Assembly: GCF_018304825.1 (NCBI RefSeq)
Contig: NZ_CP072648.1
Coordinates: 38,501-102,500 of the forward strand
Origin: Chloracidobacterium validum
GTDB taxonomy: Bacteria > Acidobacteriota > Blastocatellia > Chloracidobacteriales > Chloracidobacteriaceae
Direction of reading: 5' to 3'
Length of the DNA stretch: 64,000 bases
The translations under genes were made by a program, and so were the position numbers. Shown one piece after another: positions 53,837-63,081 of this stretch (its first letter is position 1; each line of letters opens with the position of its first letter). The notes beneath the pieces are model-generated. The model was not told the DNA's origin. It did no database searches and saw nothing but the letters and a program-made list of their open reading frames with translations.

Positions 53837-55849
53837 ATGCATGTTGACATTCCTTTGCTGCGGGACCTGGTGTTGCTCCTACTGATTTCGCTGCCGATTG
53901 TCTTCGTTTGTGGACGCCTGCGGCTGCCGACCCTGATTGGCTACATGCTGACGGGAATTGTGATTGGGCCGTCGGGACTGGGCGTGATTGGTGATGTGCA
54001 CGCGGTCGAAACACTAGCCGAAATTGGCGTTGTCCTGTTGCTGTTTACAATCGGGCTGGAGTTTTCGCTGGAAAAGTTGGTTGCCATGCAGCGCGTCGTC
54101 CTCATGGGCGGTGGCTTACAGGTCGGCTTGACGATAGTGGTAGCGATGCTGCTTGCGCGGTATGGAGGCGGATTGAACTGGTCGCCGGCGGTCTTCGTGG
54201 GTTTCCTCGTGGCGCTGTCGAGTACGGCCATTGTCATCAAGACCTATGTGGACCGGGCTGAGTCAGATACTCCGTACGGCCGGGTGGCGATTGGCATTTT
54301 GCTGTTCCAGGACTTGTGCATCGTGCCAATGATGTTGTTCGTTCCGCTCCTGGCCGGACAACGTGAACTCAACCTTTTTTACGTCTTCAAGACGATGGCG
54401 CTGGCGCTTGGGTCGGTCTTCCTCATTGTCGTCATGGCGCGGCGGATTTTTCCCTTTTTGTTGCGTTGGCTGGTGACGCTCCGCAGTCGGGAAGTGTTTG
54501 TCAGTTTTGCCGTGCTGGCTTGTTTGGGCACCGCCTGGCTGACTGCGCAGGCGGGACTGTCGTTGGCGCTGGGCGCATTTGTTGCCGGGGTGGTGCTGTC
54601 GGAGTCTGAATATAGTCACCAAATTGTGGCCGACATTCTTCCGTTTCGGGACATTTTCAACGGCATTTTCTTCGTGTCGGTTGGGATGCTGCTCTCGCTT
54701 GGTGTTTTGGTGGTGGCTTGGCCGGTGGTTTTAGGGTTAGTGACACTCATTCTCGTGGGCAAAACGCTCCTTGCCTTTGCGGCCATCAAAGCCCTCGGCC
54801 GCACAACCCGCATCAGCCTGACGGCCGCCCTGGGGCTTGCCCAGATTGGAGAATTTTCGTTCGTATTACTCAAGGTGGGTTTGGATGCCGGGCTGTTAGG
54901 TGGCGATACTTACCAGATATTTCTTGCGGCCTCGATTCTGACCATGCTGGTCACGCCCTTTTTGATCGGCGCTGCCCCGGCGTTCGGCTACCGGTTTTGT
55001 CGGTGGACCGGGATACCGGACGCGCCAGATGTTGCGTCGCCAGAGCTATCTCCGGTGAGTGGTCACGTCGTCATTGCCGGTTATGGACTCAACGGACGCA
55101 ATCTGGCTCGTGTCCTTCGCGCTGCTAACATTCCCTACCGCATCATTGAACTCAATATCGAGTCCATTCGAGCTGGGAAAAAAGCCGGTGAGCCGATTGT
55201 GTATGGCGATGGAACGCGCCGTGAGGTCTTGCACGCGGCCGGGATTGAGCGCGCCCGCGTGATGGTGGTGGCAATTTCAGACGCTACGGCCACCCGCCGC
55301 ATTGCCGCGCTTGCCCGCGAGGTCAATCCGAACCTGCACATCATTGTGCGTACTCGCTTTGTCTCGGAAATGAACGGATTGTACACGTTGGGGGTGCAAC
55401 AGGTCATCCCAGAAGAGTTCGAGACCAGTCTAGAAATTTTTGCACGAGTACTGCGCGAATACGGTCTGTCACGCTCGTATATTCAGCAGCAAGTCGAAAC
55501 CATCCGCCGGGAGGGCTATCGGCTACTGGATGCAGAGTGCCCAGGGCGGGAGGTGCTGATGAGTGAGCTGGCGACCATCATCGAAAACGCCACCACGACC
55601 GCCATGCGTTTTCCGCCAAATGCGGCGGCCGTCGGGCGCTCACTGCGGGAGCTTGCGCTGCGCCCGACTTGTGGGGTGACCATTGTCGCCGTCCAGCGTG
55701 GAACACAAACTGTGGTGAACCCAGATGCGGATTTTGTGCTGGAAGCAGGCGATGTCGCTGTATTGCTGGGCAACCCTGAAAACCTGGAGCGGGCAATGGA
55801 GTCCCTCGCCAGGGAAACTGTCAGCGTTGCGGGAGAGGTGGCGAGTTGA
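53837..55849 (+). CDS. KefB/CPA2-type K+/H+ antiporter with RCK (TrkA) domains
   Basis: The 670-residue protein has an N-terminal Na+/H+ exchanger domain (about 1-385) with about 12-13 hydrophobic segments. The TrkA-N/RCK domain (about 405-530) has the Rossmann motif VIAGYGLNGRNLARVLR. A TrkA-C domain (about 590-665) contains LRPTCGVTIVAVQRG. This is the architecture of glutathione-regulated and related potassium efflux systems (KefB/KefC, YbaL). In organisms with bacillithiol instead of glutathione the ligand may differ. It starts 18 bp after hisS, and its stop overlaps the TTG start of pgsA. Confidence 0.92.
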   Translation: MHVDIPLLRDLVLLLLISLPIVFVCGRLRLPTLIGYMLTGIVIGPSGLGVIGDVHAVETLAEIGVVLLLFTIGLEFSLEKLVAMQRVVLMGGGLQVGLTIVVAMLLARYGGGLNWSPAVFVGFLVALSSTAIVIKTYVDRAESDTPYGRVAIGILLFQDLCIVPMMLFVPLLAGQRELNLFYVFKTMALALGSVFLIVVMARRIFPFLLRWLVTLRSREVFVSFAVLACLGTAWLTAQAGLSLALGAFVAGVVLSESEYSHQIVADILPFRDIFNGIFFVSVGMLLSLGVLVVAWPVVLGLVTLILVGKTLLAFAAIKALGRTTRISLTAALGLAQIGEFSFVLLKVGLDAGLLGGDTYQIFLAASILTMLVTPFLIGAAPAFGYRFCRWTGIPDAPDVASPELSPVSGHVVIAGYGLNGRNLARVLRAANIPYRIIELNIESIRAGKKAGEPIVYGDGTRREVLHAAGIERARVMVVAISDATATRRIAALAREVNPNLHIIVRTRFVSEMNGLYTLGVQQVIPEEFETSLEIFARVLREYGLSRSYIQQQVETIRREGYRLLDAECPGREVLMSELATIIENATTTAMRFPPNAAAVGRSLRELALRPTCGVTIVAVQRGTQTVVNPDADFVLEAGDVAVLLGNPENLERAMESLARETVSVAGEVAS

Positions 55850-56457
55850 AGTCACGCGCGCCTTCAGATGACCACTACCGCGACATTCTGACCGTTCCAA
55901 ATGTCATTACCCTCTTTCGCATTCTCCTGGTACCGGTTTTCGTGGTGTGCTTTTTGCGCGGGTGGTTTTGGTGGGCGACGGCCGCCTTTGCCCTTGCCGG
56001 GCTGTCAGATGCTGTGGACGGCTGGTTGGCGCGCCGCCTGAATGCCCAGAGCCGGCTTGGACAAGCGCTCGATCCAATTGCGGATAAACTGCTGATGCTC
56101 TCTAGTTACATCGTCATGGCGATTCCCTCTGAGGCGAACGTCCCGATTCCCTGGTGGTTGTCCAGCGTGGTCATTGGGCGGGATATTGGTATCGTGACTG
56201 CTGCGGCTATCATTGCGCACGTCACCGGCTTTCAAGATTTCAAGCCATCATTGGCCGGCAAAATCAGCACGTTTTGCCAGGTAGCGCTCATTGTCCTGTA
56301 CTTGATTGCCCAAGTCTGGGCGGCAATCCGGCCACTCCTGCCGACCTGGGTGGCCGTTGTTTTTGTCATGACGCTTTATTCCGGCTTGCATTACATTTGG
56401 TTTGTCGTAGGTGAAGTTCAAGCTTTTCGCCGTCAGGCAGGGGGGCGTCCATCATGA
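55846..56457 (+). CDS. pgsA: CDP-diacylglycerol-glycerol-3-phosphate 3-phosphatidyltransferase
   Basis: The 203-residue membrane enzyme starts at TTG 55846, overlapping the previous stop. It carries the CDP-alcohol phosphatidyltransferase signature DGWLARRLNAQSRLGQALDP, of the form DG-x2-AR-x8-G-x3-D-x3-D, after NVITLFRILLVPVF. It makes phosphatidylglycerol phosphate, the first committed step to phosphatidylglycerol and cardiolipin, and so complements cls in this window. The following gene starts on an overlapping ATGA, indicating coupled translation. Confidence 0.93.
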   Translation: MKSRAPSDDHYRDILTVPNVITLFRILLVPVFVVCFLRGWFWWATAAFALAGLSDAVDGWLARRLNAQSRLGQALDPIADKLLMLSSYIVMAIPSEANVPIPWWLSSVVIGRDIGIVTAAAIIAHVTGFQDFKPSLAGKISTFCQVALIVLYLIAQVWAAIRPLLPTWVAVVFVMTLYSGLHYIWFVVGEVQAFRRQAGGRPS

Positions 56458-57752
56458 CGGAGTCGCCACTGGTGGATGGAACGAGTGAAGCACCCAATGA
56501 AATGGCGTTTCGGAAAACACTGCCGCCCTCGGTCGGGTGGCGGCAGTTGCGCTGGGCGCGGTGGCTGCCATCGCTGGCGGCCCTGCTCTTGCTGTTGGTG
56601 GTCTGGGGGTTGCTTTCCGAAATCCTCAAGAGTTTATCCTATATATTTCAGCCTGTTTTTATCCCATTACTCATCTCGGGGGCGCTGGCCTACCTCATCA
56701 AACCGCTTGTGGACTGGCTGGATAGCGCAACGTCCCGCTGGATTCACCAGCCTGGCCTGCGGCACACATTGGTTGTGCTGACCGCGATGGCCGTCGCAGT
56801 CATGGGATTGATCGTAGCGCTGTTTGTCATTGTGCCGAGCTTGGCGCAGCAGCTAACACAGGCTGCCAAGAAACTGCCGGCGGGCTATCAGCGCGTCACG
56901 GCCATCGTACAGCCTTATCTGGAAAGCCTCCGCGACCGTTACCCAACCCAGTATGAGCATGCCGTAGAGAGCATTCGCGGACGGATTGACGATCCCTCGG
57001 CTTTGGTAGAGCCACTCCTGACGGGCTTGAGCGCAACCTTCTCAAATGCGATTGGCGTTGCGACGAGTGTGATCAACCTGCTGCTGATTCCCTTTTTTGT
57101 GTACTACATGCTGAAAGACGCGGGCACGTTGCAACGGCGGGCGTTGGTATTGATCCCTGGTCGTCACAGAGCTACTGCCACTGACATGCTCTCGAAGGTG
57201 GGACTGGCGCTGAGTAGCTTCGTGCGTGGGCAGCTCGTCGTGTGTTTTTCGATGAGCGTTTTGTACACGATTGGGTTTAGCTTGCTGGGCGTGCCATCCG
57301 CTTTGTCACTGGGCTTTCTCTCTGGGTTTGGACACCTGATTCCCTACATTGGGACGTTCCTAGCCGGGCTGCTCACCTGTACGCTTGCCCTCTCTGATGC
57401 ACCATCGTTTCTGCACCTTGGTTTGGTGATTGGCGTCTATGTCGTTGTGCAGAGTATCGAGAGTTTCTACCTAACACCCTTTGTGTTGGGTGATCGCCTG
57501 GATTTGCACCCATTTCTGGTCATCATCGGGTTGTTGATTGGACACCATCTGTTCGGCATCCTGGGGGTCATTCTCACCGTGCCGTCCCTGGCAGTTGGAA
57601 AAGTTTTAGTCGGTATTGTTATTGAGTACTATGAAAAATCAGACTTTTACCGTTATGGCAGTGGTCCGCCAGTGACCTCAGTTTCGCCGCCGCGAGCCCC
57701 TGACAATGGCTCTCCTGAACCTTCCATGTCCGCCACCCCGACTGCCGTATGA
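56454..57752 (+). CDS. AI-2E / UPF0118 family membrane permease
   Basis: The 432-residue protein has about seven or eight hydrophobic segments and the family segments PVFIPLLISGALAYLIKPLVDWL and SGFGHLIPYIGTFLAGLL. It closes with a conserved helix, DRLDLHPFLVIIGLLIGHHL. Members are called autoinducer-2 exporters or Na+(Li+)/H+ antiporters, but function here is unproven. Its ATG overlaps the pgsA stop, and its TGA overlaps the next gene start (ATGATG). The N-terminal ~25 residues and C-terminal Pro-rich tail are variable. Confidence 0.9.
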   Translation: MTESPLVDGTSEAPNEMAFRKTLPPSVGWRQLRWARWLPSLAALLLLLVVWGLLSEILKSLSYIFQPVFIPLLISGALAYLIKPLVDWLDSATSRWIHQPGLRHTLVVLTAMAVAVMGLIVALFVIVPSLAQQLTQAAKKLPAGYQRVTAIVQPYLESLRDRYPTQYEHAVESIRGRIDDPSALVEPLLTGLSATFSNAIGVATSVINLLLIPFFVYYMLKDAGTLQRRALVLIPGRHRATATDMLSKVGLALSSFVRGQLVVCFSMSVLYTIGFSLLGVPSALSLGFLSGFGHLIPYIGTFLAGLLTCTLALSDAPSFLHLGLVIGVYVVVQSIESFYLTPFVLGDRLDLHPFLVIIGLLIGHHLFGILGVILTVPSLAVGKVLVGIVIEYYEKSDFYRYGSGPPVTSVSPPRAPDNGSPEPSMSATPTAV

Positions 57753-58366
57753 TGATGCCTATGCTTCCTGCTACAGCTTCTCCGGCTAGCGCTTCGGCGC
57801 GACGATCAGTGTCACTAACTCACGAGAACCATCCGTCGTTGGTTGACCGCTGGCTTGTTGCGAGCCAGTCCCTAGTACTGGGACTGTGGTTTGGGGCGAT
57901 GGTCTTTTTTAGCGCCGCTGTTGCCCCAAGTGCTTTCGGGGTTTTACCCACCCGTCAATTGGCCGGGACGATGGTCAACAGTGTGCTCGGTAAATTGGAG
58001 TGGTGGGGGGTGGTGTGTGGGCTCTTACTCATTGGTATCCAGATTGGAATGGTCATCCGGGCCAGAGCCTTTACAACTTGGGTCGGACGGCTGTCCATTG
58101 GACTGCCCGTGGCCATGACGCTGGCGGCGGCCGTTTCAAAATTCGTGGTTTCAAGGGAGCTGGCAGCCATTCGCGCCAAATTGGGTCCACTGTTGGAAAG
58201 TCTTCCACTCGATGATCCCACCCGCCTGACATTTGCTACTTGGCATCAGTATTCGGTTTGGTTAATGGGGTTTAGCATCCTAGCGGCGGCGGCGCTCATT
58301 GTGCTGAACCAAGTGTGGCTAAACCCAGCCCGGCCCGGCGGTGGTGTGTCGGAAGACAACACATAA
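57749..58366 (+). CDS. DUF4149 / TMEM205-like membrane protein
   Basis: The 205-residue protein has about four hydrophobic segments, with LVLGLWFGAMVFFSAAVAPSAF in the first, WWGVVCGLLLIGIQIGMV in the second and the Gly/Trp-rich pattern of the DUF4149 family. Function is unknown; human TMEM205 is linked to drug tolerance. It could start at ATG 57749, 57752 or later, since several ATGs lie in a row and overlap the previous stop. It lies between the AI-2E-type permease and the FHA-ABC transporter, with a 63-bp gap to the latter. Confidence 0.8.
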   Translation: MMMPMLPATASPASASARRSVSLTHENHPSLVDRWLVASQSLVLGLWFGAMVFFSAAVAPSAFGVLPTRQLAGTMVNSVLGKLEWWGVVCGLLLIGIQIGMVIRARAFTTWVGRLSIGLPVAMTLAAAVSKFVVSRELAAIRAKLGPLLESLPLDDPTRLTFATWHQYSVWLMGFSILAAAALIVLNQVWLNPARPGGGVSEDNT

Positions 58367-58429
58367 CTTTTCAAAAGACCTCAAAACCCGAAACGACCTA
58401 GACAGAAATGCGACGAAGACGGAAACGCC

Positions 58430-61400
58430 ATGAAGTTGGTCTTGATGCATCTCACCGGCAGGCAGTCTGGTGAGCGCGTAACCGTATCTGACACGAGTTT
58501 CTTGATTGGGCGCGACCACAGCGTCTGTCGGCTTTGCTTCAGTGATCAGGATGAAGGCATCTCACGGCGCCATGCTGAGGTGGCCTGGTGCAACGGCGTC
58601 CTGACCGTGGCGGATGTCGGCAGCACCTACGGTACGTTTGTCAATGGTCAGCGTATCCACTCGCCAACGCCAATCCAGGTTGGTGATGTCATCCAGTTGA
58701 GTGCTGGTGGTCCGAGCTTGCAGGTCGTGAGCTTTGATCCGGTGGCACCCCCAGAGCCGATGCCTGCCGTTCCCCCACCGGCGGTCCGTGCCACGCCAGC
58801 TCTGACGAATCCAGATATGGGGACGGTGAATGGCAGTTACGCCTCCTCAACGCTGGAACCGTCGGCCCCATCAAGTGAGTCAGCTTACCTTGAGCTGCTC
58901 AACGGGTCAGCGCCCAGCCGATTCACCTTGTCGGCCGAAGCTACCCTGATCGGACGTGATGAGGGAAGTCATATCCTCCTCGACGCACGACAGTTCCCAA
59001 CCGTATCGCGGCGGCATGCCGTTATCGAGCGAAAGGGAGATGCCTATTTTGTGCGCGATCTAGGGTCATTCAACGGCACGCTGGTAGACGGTTATCGCAT
59101 TGCCGCACCGGCCCAACTTCGACCCGGTGCCTTGATTGAGATTGGTCTGGGCGGCGCGCAGTTTCGTTTCGTTGTGCCTGGAAGTGAAACCACCGGAGGA
59201 GCTGCGCAAGGCAGTAGTCCAGCCGTGGAGCATACGGTGGTGTTGGCTCCACAAACGACGACGCAAAAAATCCAGGAAGCCAAGAATTTCGTGACACGCA
59301 AGGCGTTCGCACAGGGCAAAACGCCTGGGCGTCTGACGGTTGGCCGCAGTTCCGACAATGACATTCAGCTTGATGTCCTTCAGATTTCCAAGCGGCACGC
59401 AGTGTTTGGCCGGGATGCCCAAGGCTGGACACTGGAGGATATGGGGAGCACCAACGGCGTGTATGTCAACGGTCAACGCATCACACGCTGCCGGCTGCGC
59501 GCTAATGACATTGTCCAAATCGGCCCTGTCCTGTTCCGGCTTGAACCAGATGGCATAGCCGTCTTTGATACGCGCAGTCGCGCGCGGATTGATGTCGTCA
59601 ACTTGACAAAGGAAGTCCGGGATCGCCACGGGGCTGGAACCATACGGTTGCTCGACCAAATCTGTCTTTCCATTCCAGCCAATGAATTTGTGGGGCTGTT
59701 GGGTCCGTCAGGCGCTGGCAAATCCACGCTCATGGATGCGCTCAACGGTATGCGTCCGGCCGATCAAGGGTTGGTGCTCATCAATGGCCTGAGTCTTTAC
59801 GACAACATCAACTGCTTCAAGCAATCCATCGGTTACGTTCCGCAGGACGACATCATTCACCGTGAACTCACCGTTGAACGAACGCTCTACTACGTTGCCA
59901 AGATGCGGCTTTCATCCGACACCAGCGATGAGGAAATCGAGCGGATCATTGCCGAAGTGCTGGATGTGACCGGGTTGACGACGCGCCGAGCCGTTCCGGT
60001 TGGACAGCTTTCTGGCGGTCAGCGCAAGCGCGTTTCGATTGCCGTCGAACTGGTGACGAAGCCTGGCATCATCTTTCTCGATGAGCCGACCTCCGGCCTT
60101 GACCCTGGCACGGAAGAAAAGGTCATGCATCTGTTTCGTCGCATCGCCCTGGGTGGACACTCGGTCATCTTGACGACCCACGCCATGGAAAACGTCAAGT
60201 TATTCGACAAGATCGTGGTGCTGATGCGGGGGCGGCTGGTGTGGTTTGGCCCGCCGGCGGAGGCCCTGACGTACTTCAACATTCCCAGCATCAAGGAACT
60301 CTTCGACACGCTTGGCGATCCGAATCGAGATGACCTCGCCATCGAATGGCAGCGCAAGTTTGCTGCCTCGGCGGCTTATCAAAAATACGTCGTCAAATCG
60401 CTTTCTGAACTTTCACAGAAGCCGCCGGTTGCTGCCCGTCCGGCGGTCAATGATCTGACGTTCTTTCAAAGCTTGCGGCAGATGGCCGTGCTTTCCGGGC
60501 GGTATGGTCGTGTGCTTCTGGCAGATCGCCTCAACTTGGCCATTCTCTTTGGGCAGGCCCCGATCATCGCGCTCTTGACCGCGCTGGCGGTCGGTAGCGA
60601 CTGGACGCGAGACTTTCCCTACTTTGTTTTGTCCCTATCGGCAATCTGGTTTGGCTGCTCGAATGCGGCGCGTGAAATCATCAAGGAAGCTAGCGTTTAC
60701 AAGCGTGAGCGGATGGTCAATCTGGGTATCTTTCCCTACGTTGGCTCGAAGTTACTCATGCTCACCGTAATCGGCTTGGTGCAGATTGCGTTGCTATACG
60801 GAATGACCGCCGTTCTGGAATCCGTTCCCGGTCCACCTTGGCTTCTGTTCCTCTACCTGCTCCTGTCCCACTTGGTGGGCATTGCGATGGGATTGTCCAT
60901 CTCGGCTCTGGTGCGAACTTCCGAAATGGCGACGAGTCTTGTCCCGCTGGTGCTGATTCCGCAGATTCTCTTTGGTGGGTTGCTCCTGCCCAACGAAGGT
61001 GTGGCAAAAGCCGTCAGCGTCGTGATGCCGGCGATGTGGTCCTATGATGCGCTCAAGCGAGTTGGTGTTGAGCAGGCTCAGCTTGGCGTCCTGCGCGGGC
61101 CAGATGGTGAAGATGATCCGAATGGTGAAATTGGTCGCATCAAAGAGGAAAACCGCCGGTCGGCTGACCGGTTCAAGTCTGATCTCGAAGCCTATCGCCG
61201 CCGTCAGCAGGAGCGGCTAGATGCGTATAAAACCGACCTGGAGGACTTTCTGCGGGTGGGTGGGGCACGTCCAACCATGCCGGTGCTCGAAAAAGAGCCA
61301 GTCGCGCCAGACATCACCTATCCGCCGGTTGACAAAGCGCGCTTTGTTGGATTCCTCAATGATTTTGGGAGTTTGGCCTTTGATTTTGCCGTGCTGGTCG

Positions 61401-61462
61401 GCATGTTTGTTTTGCTGATGGCCTTGACGATGACGGCACTGCGTTTCAAGGATGTACTGTGA
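58430..61462 (+). CDS. Triple-FHA ABC transporter fusion (ATPase plus ABC-2 type permease)
   Basis: The 1010-residue single polypeptide has three N-terminal FHA domains: GRDHSVCRLCF with GSTYGTFVNGQRI; GRDEGSHILL with GSFNGTLVDGYRI; and GRSSDNDIQLD with GSTNGVYVNGQRI. An ABC ATPase follows with Walker A GPSGAGKST (425-433), signature LSGGQRKRVSIA and Walker B IIFLDEPTSGLDPG. An ABC-2 permease with about six to seven membrane helices (about 690-1005) ends it. Between helices a charged coiled segment (about 895-945) carries EENRRSADRFKSDLEAYRRR. Such half-transporters export lipids or other molecules as dimers. FHA domains bind phosphothreonine, so a Ser/Thr kinase probably regulates it. The next gene starts on the stop codon overlap. 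Confidence 0.94.
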   Translation: MKLVLMHLTGRQSGERVTVSDTSFLIGRDHSVCRLCFSDQDEGISRRHAEVAWCNGVLTVADVGSTYGTFVNGQRIHSPTPIQVGDVIQLSAGGPSLQVVSFDPVAPPEPMPAVPPPAVRATPALTNPDMGTVNGSYASSTLEPSAPSSESAYLELLNGSAPSRFTLSAEATLIGRDEGSHILLDARQFPTVSRRHAVIERKGDAYFVRDLGSFNGTLVDGYRIAAPAQLRPGALIEIGLGGAQFRFVVPGSETTGGAAQGSSPAVEHTVVLAPQTTTQKIQEAKNFVTRKAFAQGKTPGRLTVGRSSDNDIQLDVLQISKRHAVFGRDAQGWTLEDMGSTNGVYVNGQRITRCRLRANDIVQIGPVLFRLEPDGIAVFDTRSRARIDVVNLTKEVRDRHGAGTIRLLDQICLSIPANEFVGLLGPSGAGKSTLMDALNGMRPADQGLVLINGLSLYDNINCFKQSIGYVPQDDIIHRELTVERTLYYVAKMRLSSDTSDEEIERIIAEVLDVTGLTTRRAVPVGQLSGGQRKRVSIAVELVTKPGIIFLDEPTSGLDPGTEEKVMHLFRRIALGGHSVILTTHAMENVKLFDKIVVLMRGRLVWFGPPAEALTYFNIPSIKELFDTLGDPNRDDLAIEWQRKFAASAAYQKYVVKSLSELSQKPPVAARPAVNDLTFFQSLRQMAVLSGRYGRVLLADRLNLAILFGQAPIIALLTALAVGSDWTRDFPYFVLSLSAIWFGCSNAAREIIKEASVYKRERMVNLGIFPYVGSKLLMLTVIGLVQIALLYGMTAVLESVPGPPWLLFLYLLLSHLVGIAMGLSISALVRTSEMATSLVPLVLIPQILFGGLLLPNEGVAKAVSVVMPAMWSYDALKRVGVEQAQLGVLRGPDGEDDPNGEIGRIKEENRRSADRFKSDLEAYRRRQQERLDAYKTDLEDFLRVGGARPTMPVLEKEPVAPDITYPPVDKARFVGFLNDFGSLAFDFAVLVGMFVLLMALTMTALRFKDVL

Positions 61463-63081
61463 CTAACCACGAACCGCTGGCGGCAGGCGGCGCAATTCCG
61501 ACGAGCGAAACGGTCGGCTTACTGCGTCATCCGCTGATGTGGATACTGATTGCCTATGCCGCGCTAGGGTTGAGCCTGCTTTCAGTCTATCAGTTTCAAA
61601 TCAACCCGGATGGCATTGCGTATCTTGACATTGCTGAGAAATACGCTCGCGGAGATTTCTGGGGAGCCATCAATGCCTACTGGAGTCCGTTACTTTCCTG
61701 GTTGGTCGTTCCTTGGCGATGGGTGGGGGTTCCGCCACAGATTGCCGTCAAGCTGGTTCTGCTGGGAAGTGGTGGCTTGGCCCTGTGCGGTATATGGCGA
61801 CTGTTAGATGACGCGCCTTTGGTAACGCGCGTCATGGCAACGGCTGGCGCTATGCCACTGACGGCTTACCACGCCCTGAGCGTCATTACGCCTGATTTAC
61901 TCGTGGCGGCTGTGCTGCTCTGGTATCTCGCATGGCTGGTGGATGAATGGACTGACGGCTGGAAGTTGGTTTGGGGCGGCTGTTTGGGGGTGTTGTCCTA
62001 TGTCGCCAAGGCTTTTGCCTTTCCCTTTTTCGTGGCGCACCTCCTGTGCGGGTGGCGGTTAGCCTTCGCTCGCGCTACGCCGGGCTATGAGCGGTTTAGA
62101 TCACTCGCCATAACGCTTGGCACATTTGGTGTGTTGAGCAGTGCGTGGATAGTCGCGTTGTATATGAAATATGGCGTTTGGATGATAGGCTCGACTGGGC
62201 GCTACAACTATGCGTTGGCAGGTCCGCGCATGAGATTTGTACACTCAATGGAGACCTCCTTTTTCCCACCAGCCGAGGCCGGGGACACCAGCGCCTGGAC
62301 GGACCCGACGCGGCTGCCAATAAAGGCTTGGAGTCCGTTCGAATCGCTTGAATACGCTCAGTATCAGGTTGCCATGACATTTGACCGATTGCGTGTCATG
62401 GCGTTTGACCACGCGCTTGATTTTTCCCCCTGCGCCTTACTGCTGCTCATCGGGTTGCTGGTTGGGCTTAGGCTGTCGCCACTACTTCATGGTGAGCGAA
62501 TCAAAATCGTCGTCTTTGGGCTTGTCGTGTACGCTAGCGGTTACGCGCTAATTTACGTCGAAGCCCGTCACCTGCTGCCCATTGCATACTGGCTCATCGT
62601 TGCCAGCGTGTGGCTCATCCTAGCGATTGGAGCCAACTGGAAGCACGTTACGCCCCGATTACAGGCCGTTTTGGTCGGGTTGGTCATGATTTCCTTTGCC
62701 TGGCGTCCGGCTCAAGCGTTGGTTCAGGGGGCATTGGGACAGGATGCTGGACTTCAAGTGTGCCAAGGTTTGTATCGGGCAGCGCAGGCCCTGAAGGTAC
62801 AGCTTGGCGTCGGAGGCCGCATTGCTTCCAACCAAGAATGGCACCGTTCTTTGTATCTCACGTACTTTCTCGGTGGGAGATACTATGGCGTTGCCCCGGA
62901 GGGCGCGTCACCCGAAGCCGTTGCCGAGGCATTGAACACTTACAACGTAGATTACTACTTCGTTTGGGCGGATGCGCCAGGACGGTTTCCAGAGGTTTCG
63001 TGGGGAGAGGAAATTACCGGGGGGCAGGACGCTTGGTTGCGGATTTATCAGGCGCGCCCTGGCTCAAGCAATATCCACTGA
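61459..63081 (+). CDS. Polytopic membrane protein, GT39/PMT-like glycosyltransferase
   Basis: The 540-residue protein (GTG start at 61459 overlapping the previous stop) has about ten hydrophobic segments after a short cytoplasmic tail. A conserved acidic loop follows the first helix (FQINPDGIAYLDIAEKYARG), typical of dolichyl/undecaprenyl-phosphate-sugar-dependent glycosyltransferases (GT39/ArnT-like, GT-C fold), where an early Asp acts as catalytic base. The C-terminal ~110 residues form a soluble region (VDYYFVWADAPGRFPEVSW). Donor and acceptor are unknown. It overlaps the convergent bshC gene by 34 bp. Coupled translation with the FHA-ABC transporter hints at glycan transfer and export in one pathway. 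Confidence 0.78.
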   Translation: MTNHEPLAAGGAIPTSETVGLLRHPLMWILIAYAALGLSLLSVYQFQINPDGIAYLDIAEKYARGDFWGAINAYWSPLLSWLVVPWRWVGVPPQIAVKLVLLGSGGLALCGIWRLLDDAPLVTRVMATAGAMPLTAYHALSVITPDLLVAAVLLWYLAWLVDEWTDGWKLVWGGCLGVLSYVAKAFAFPFFVAHLLCGWRLAFARATPGYERFRSLAITLGTFGVLSSAWIVALYMKYGVWMIGSTGRYNYALAGPRMRFVHSMETSFFPPAEAGDTSAWTDPTRLPIKAWSPFESLEYAQYQVAMTFDRLRVMAFDHALDFSPCALLLLIGLLVGLRLSPLLHGERIKIVVFGLVVYASGYALIYVEARHLLPIAYWLIVASVWLILAIGANWKHVTPRLQAVLVGLVMISFAWRPAQALVQGALGQDAGLQVCQGLYRAAQALKVQLGVGGRIASNQEWHRSLYLTYFLGGRYYGVAPEGASPEAVAEALNTYNVDYYFVWADAPGRFPEVSWGEEITGGQDAWLRIYQARPGSSNIH

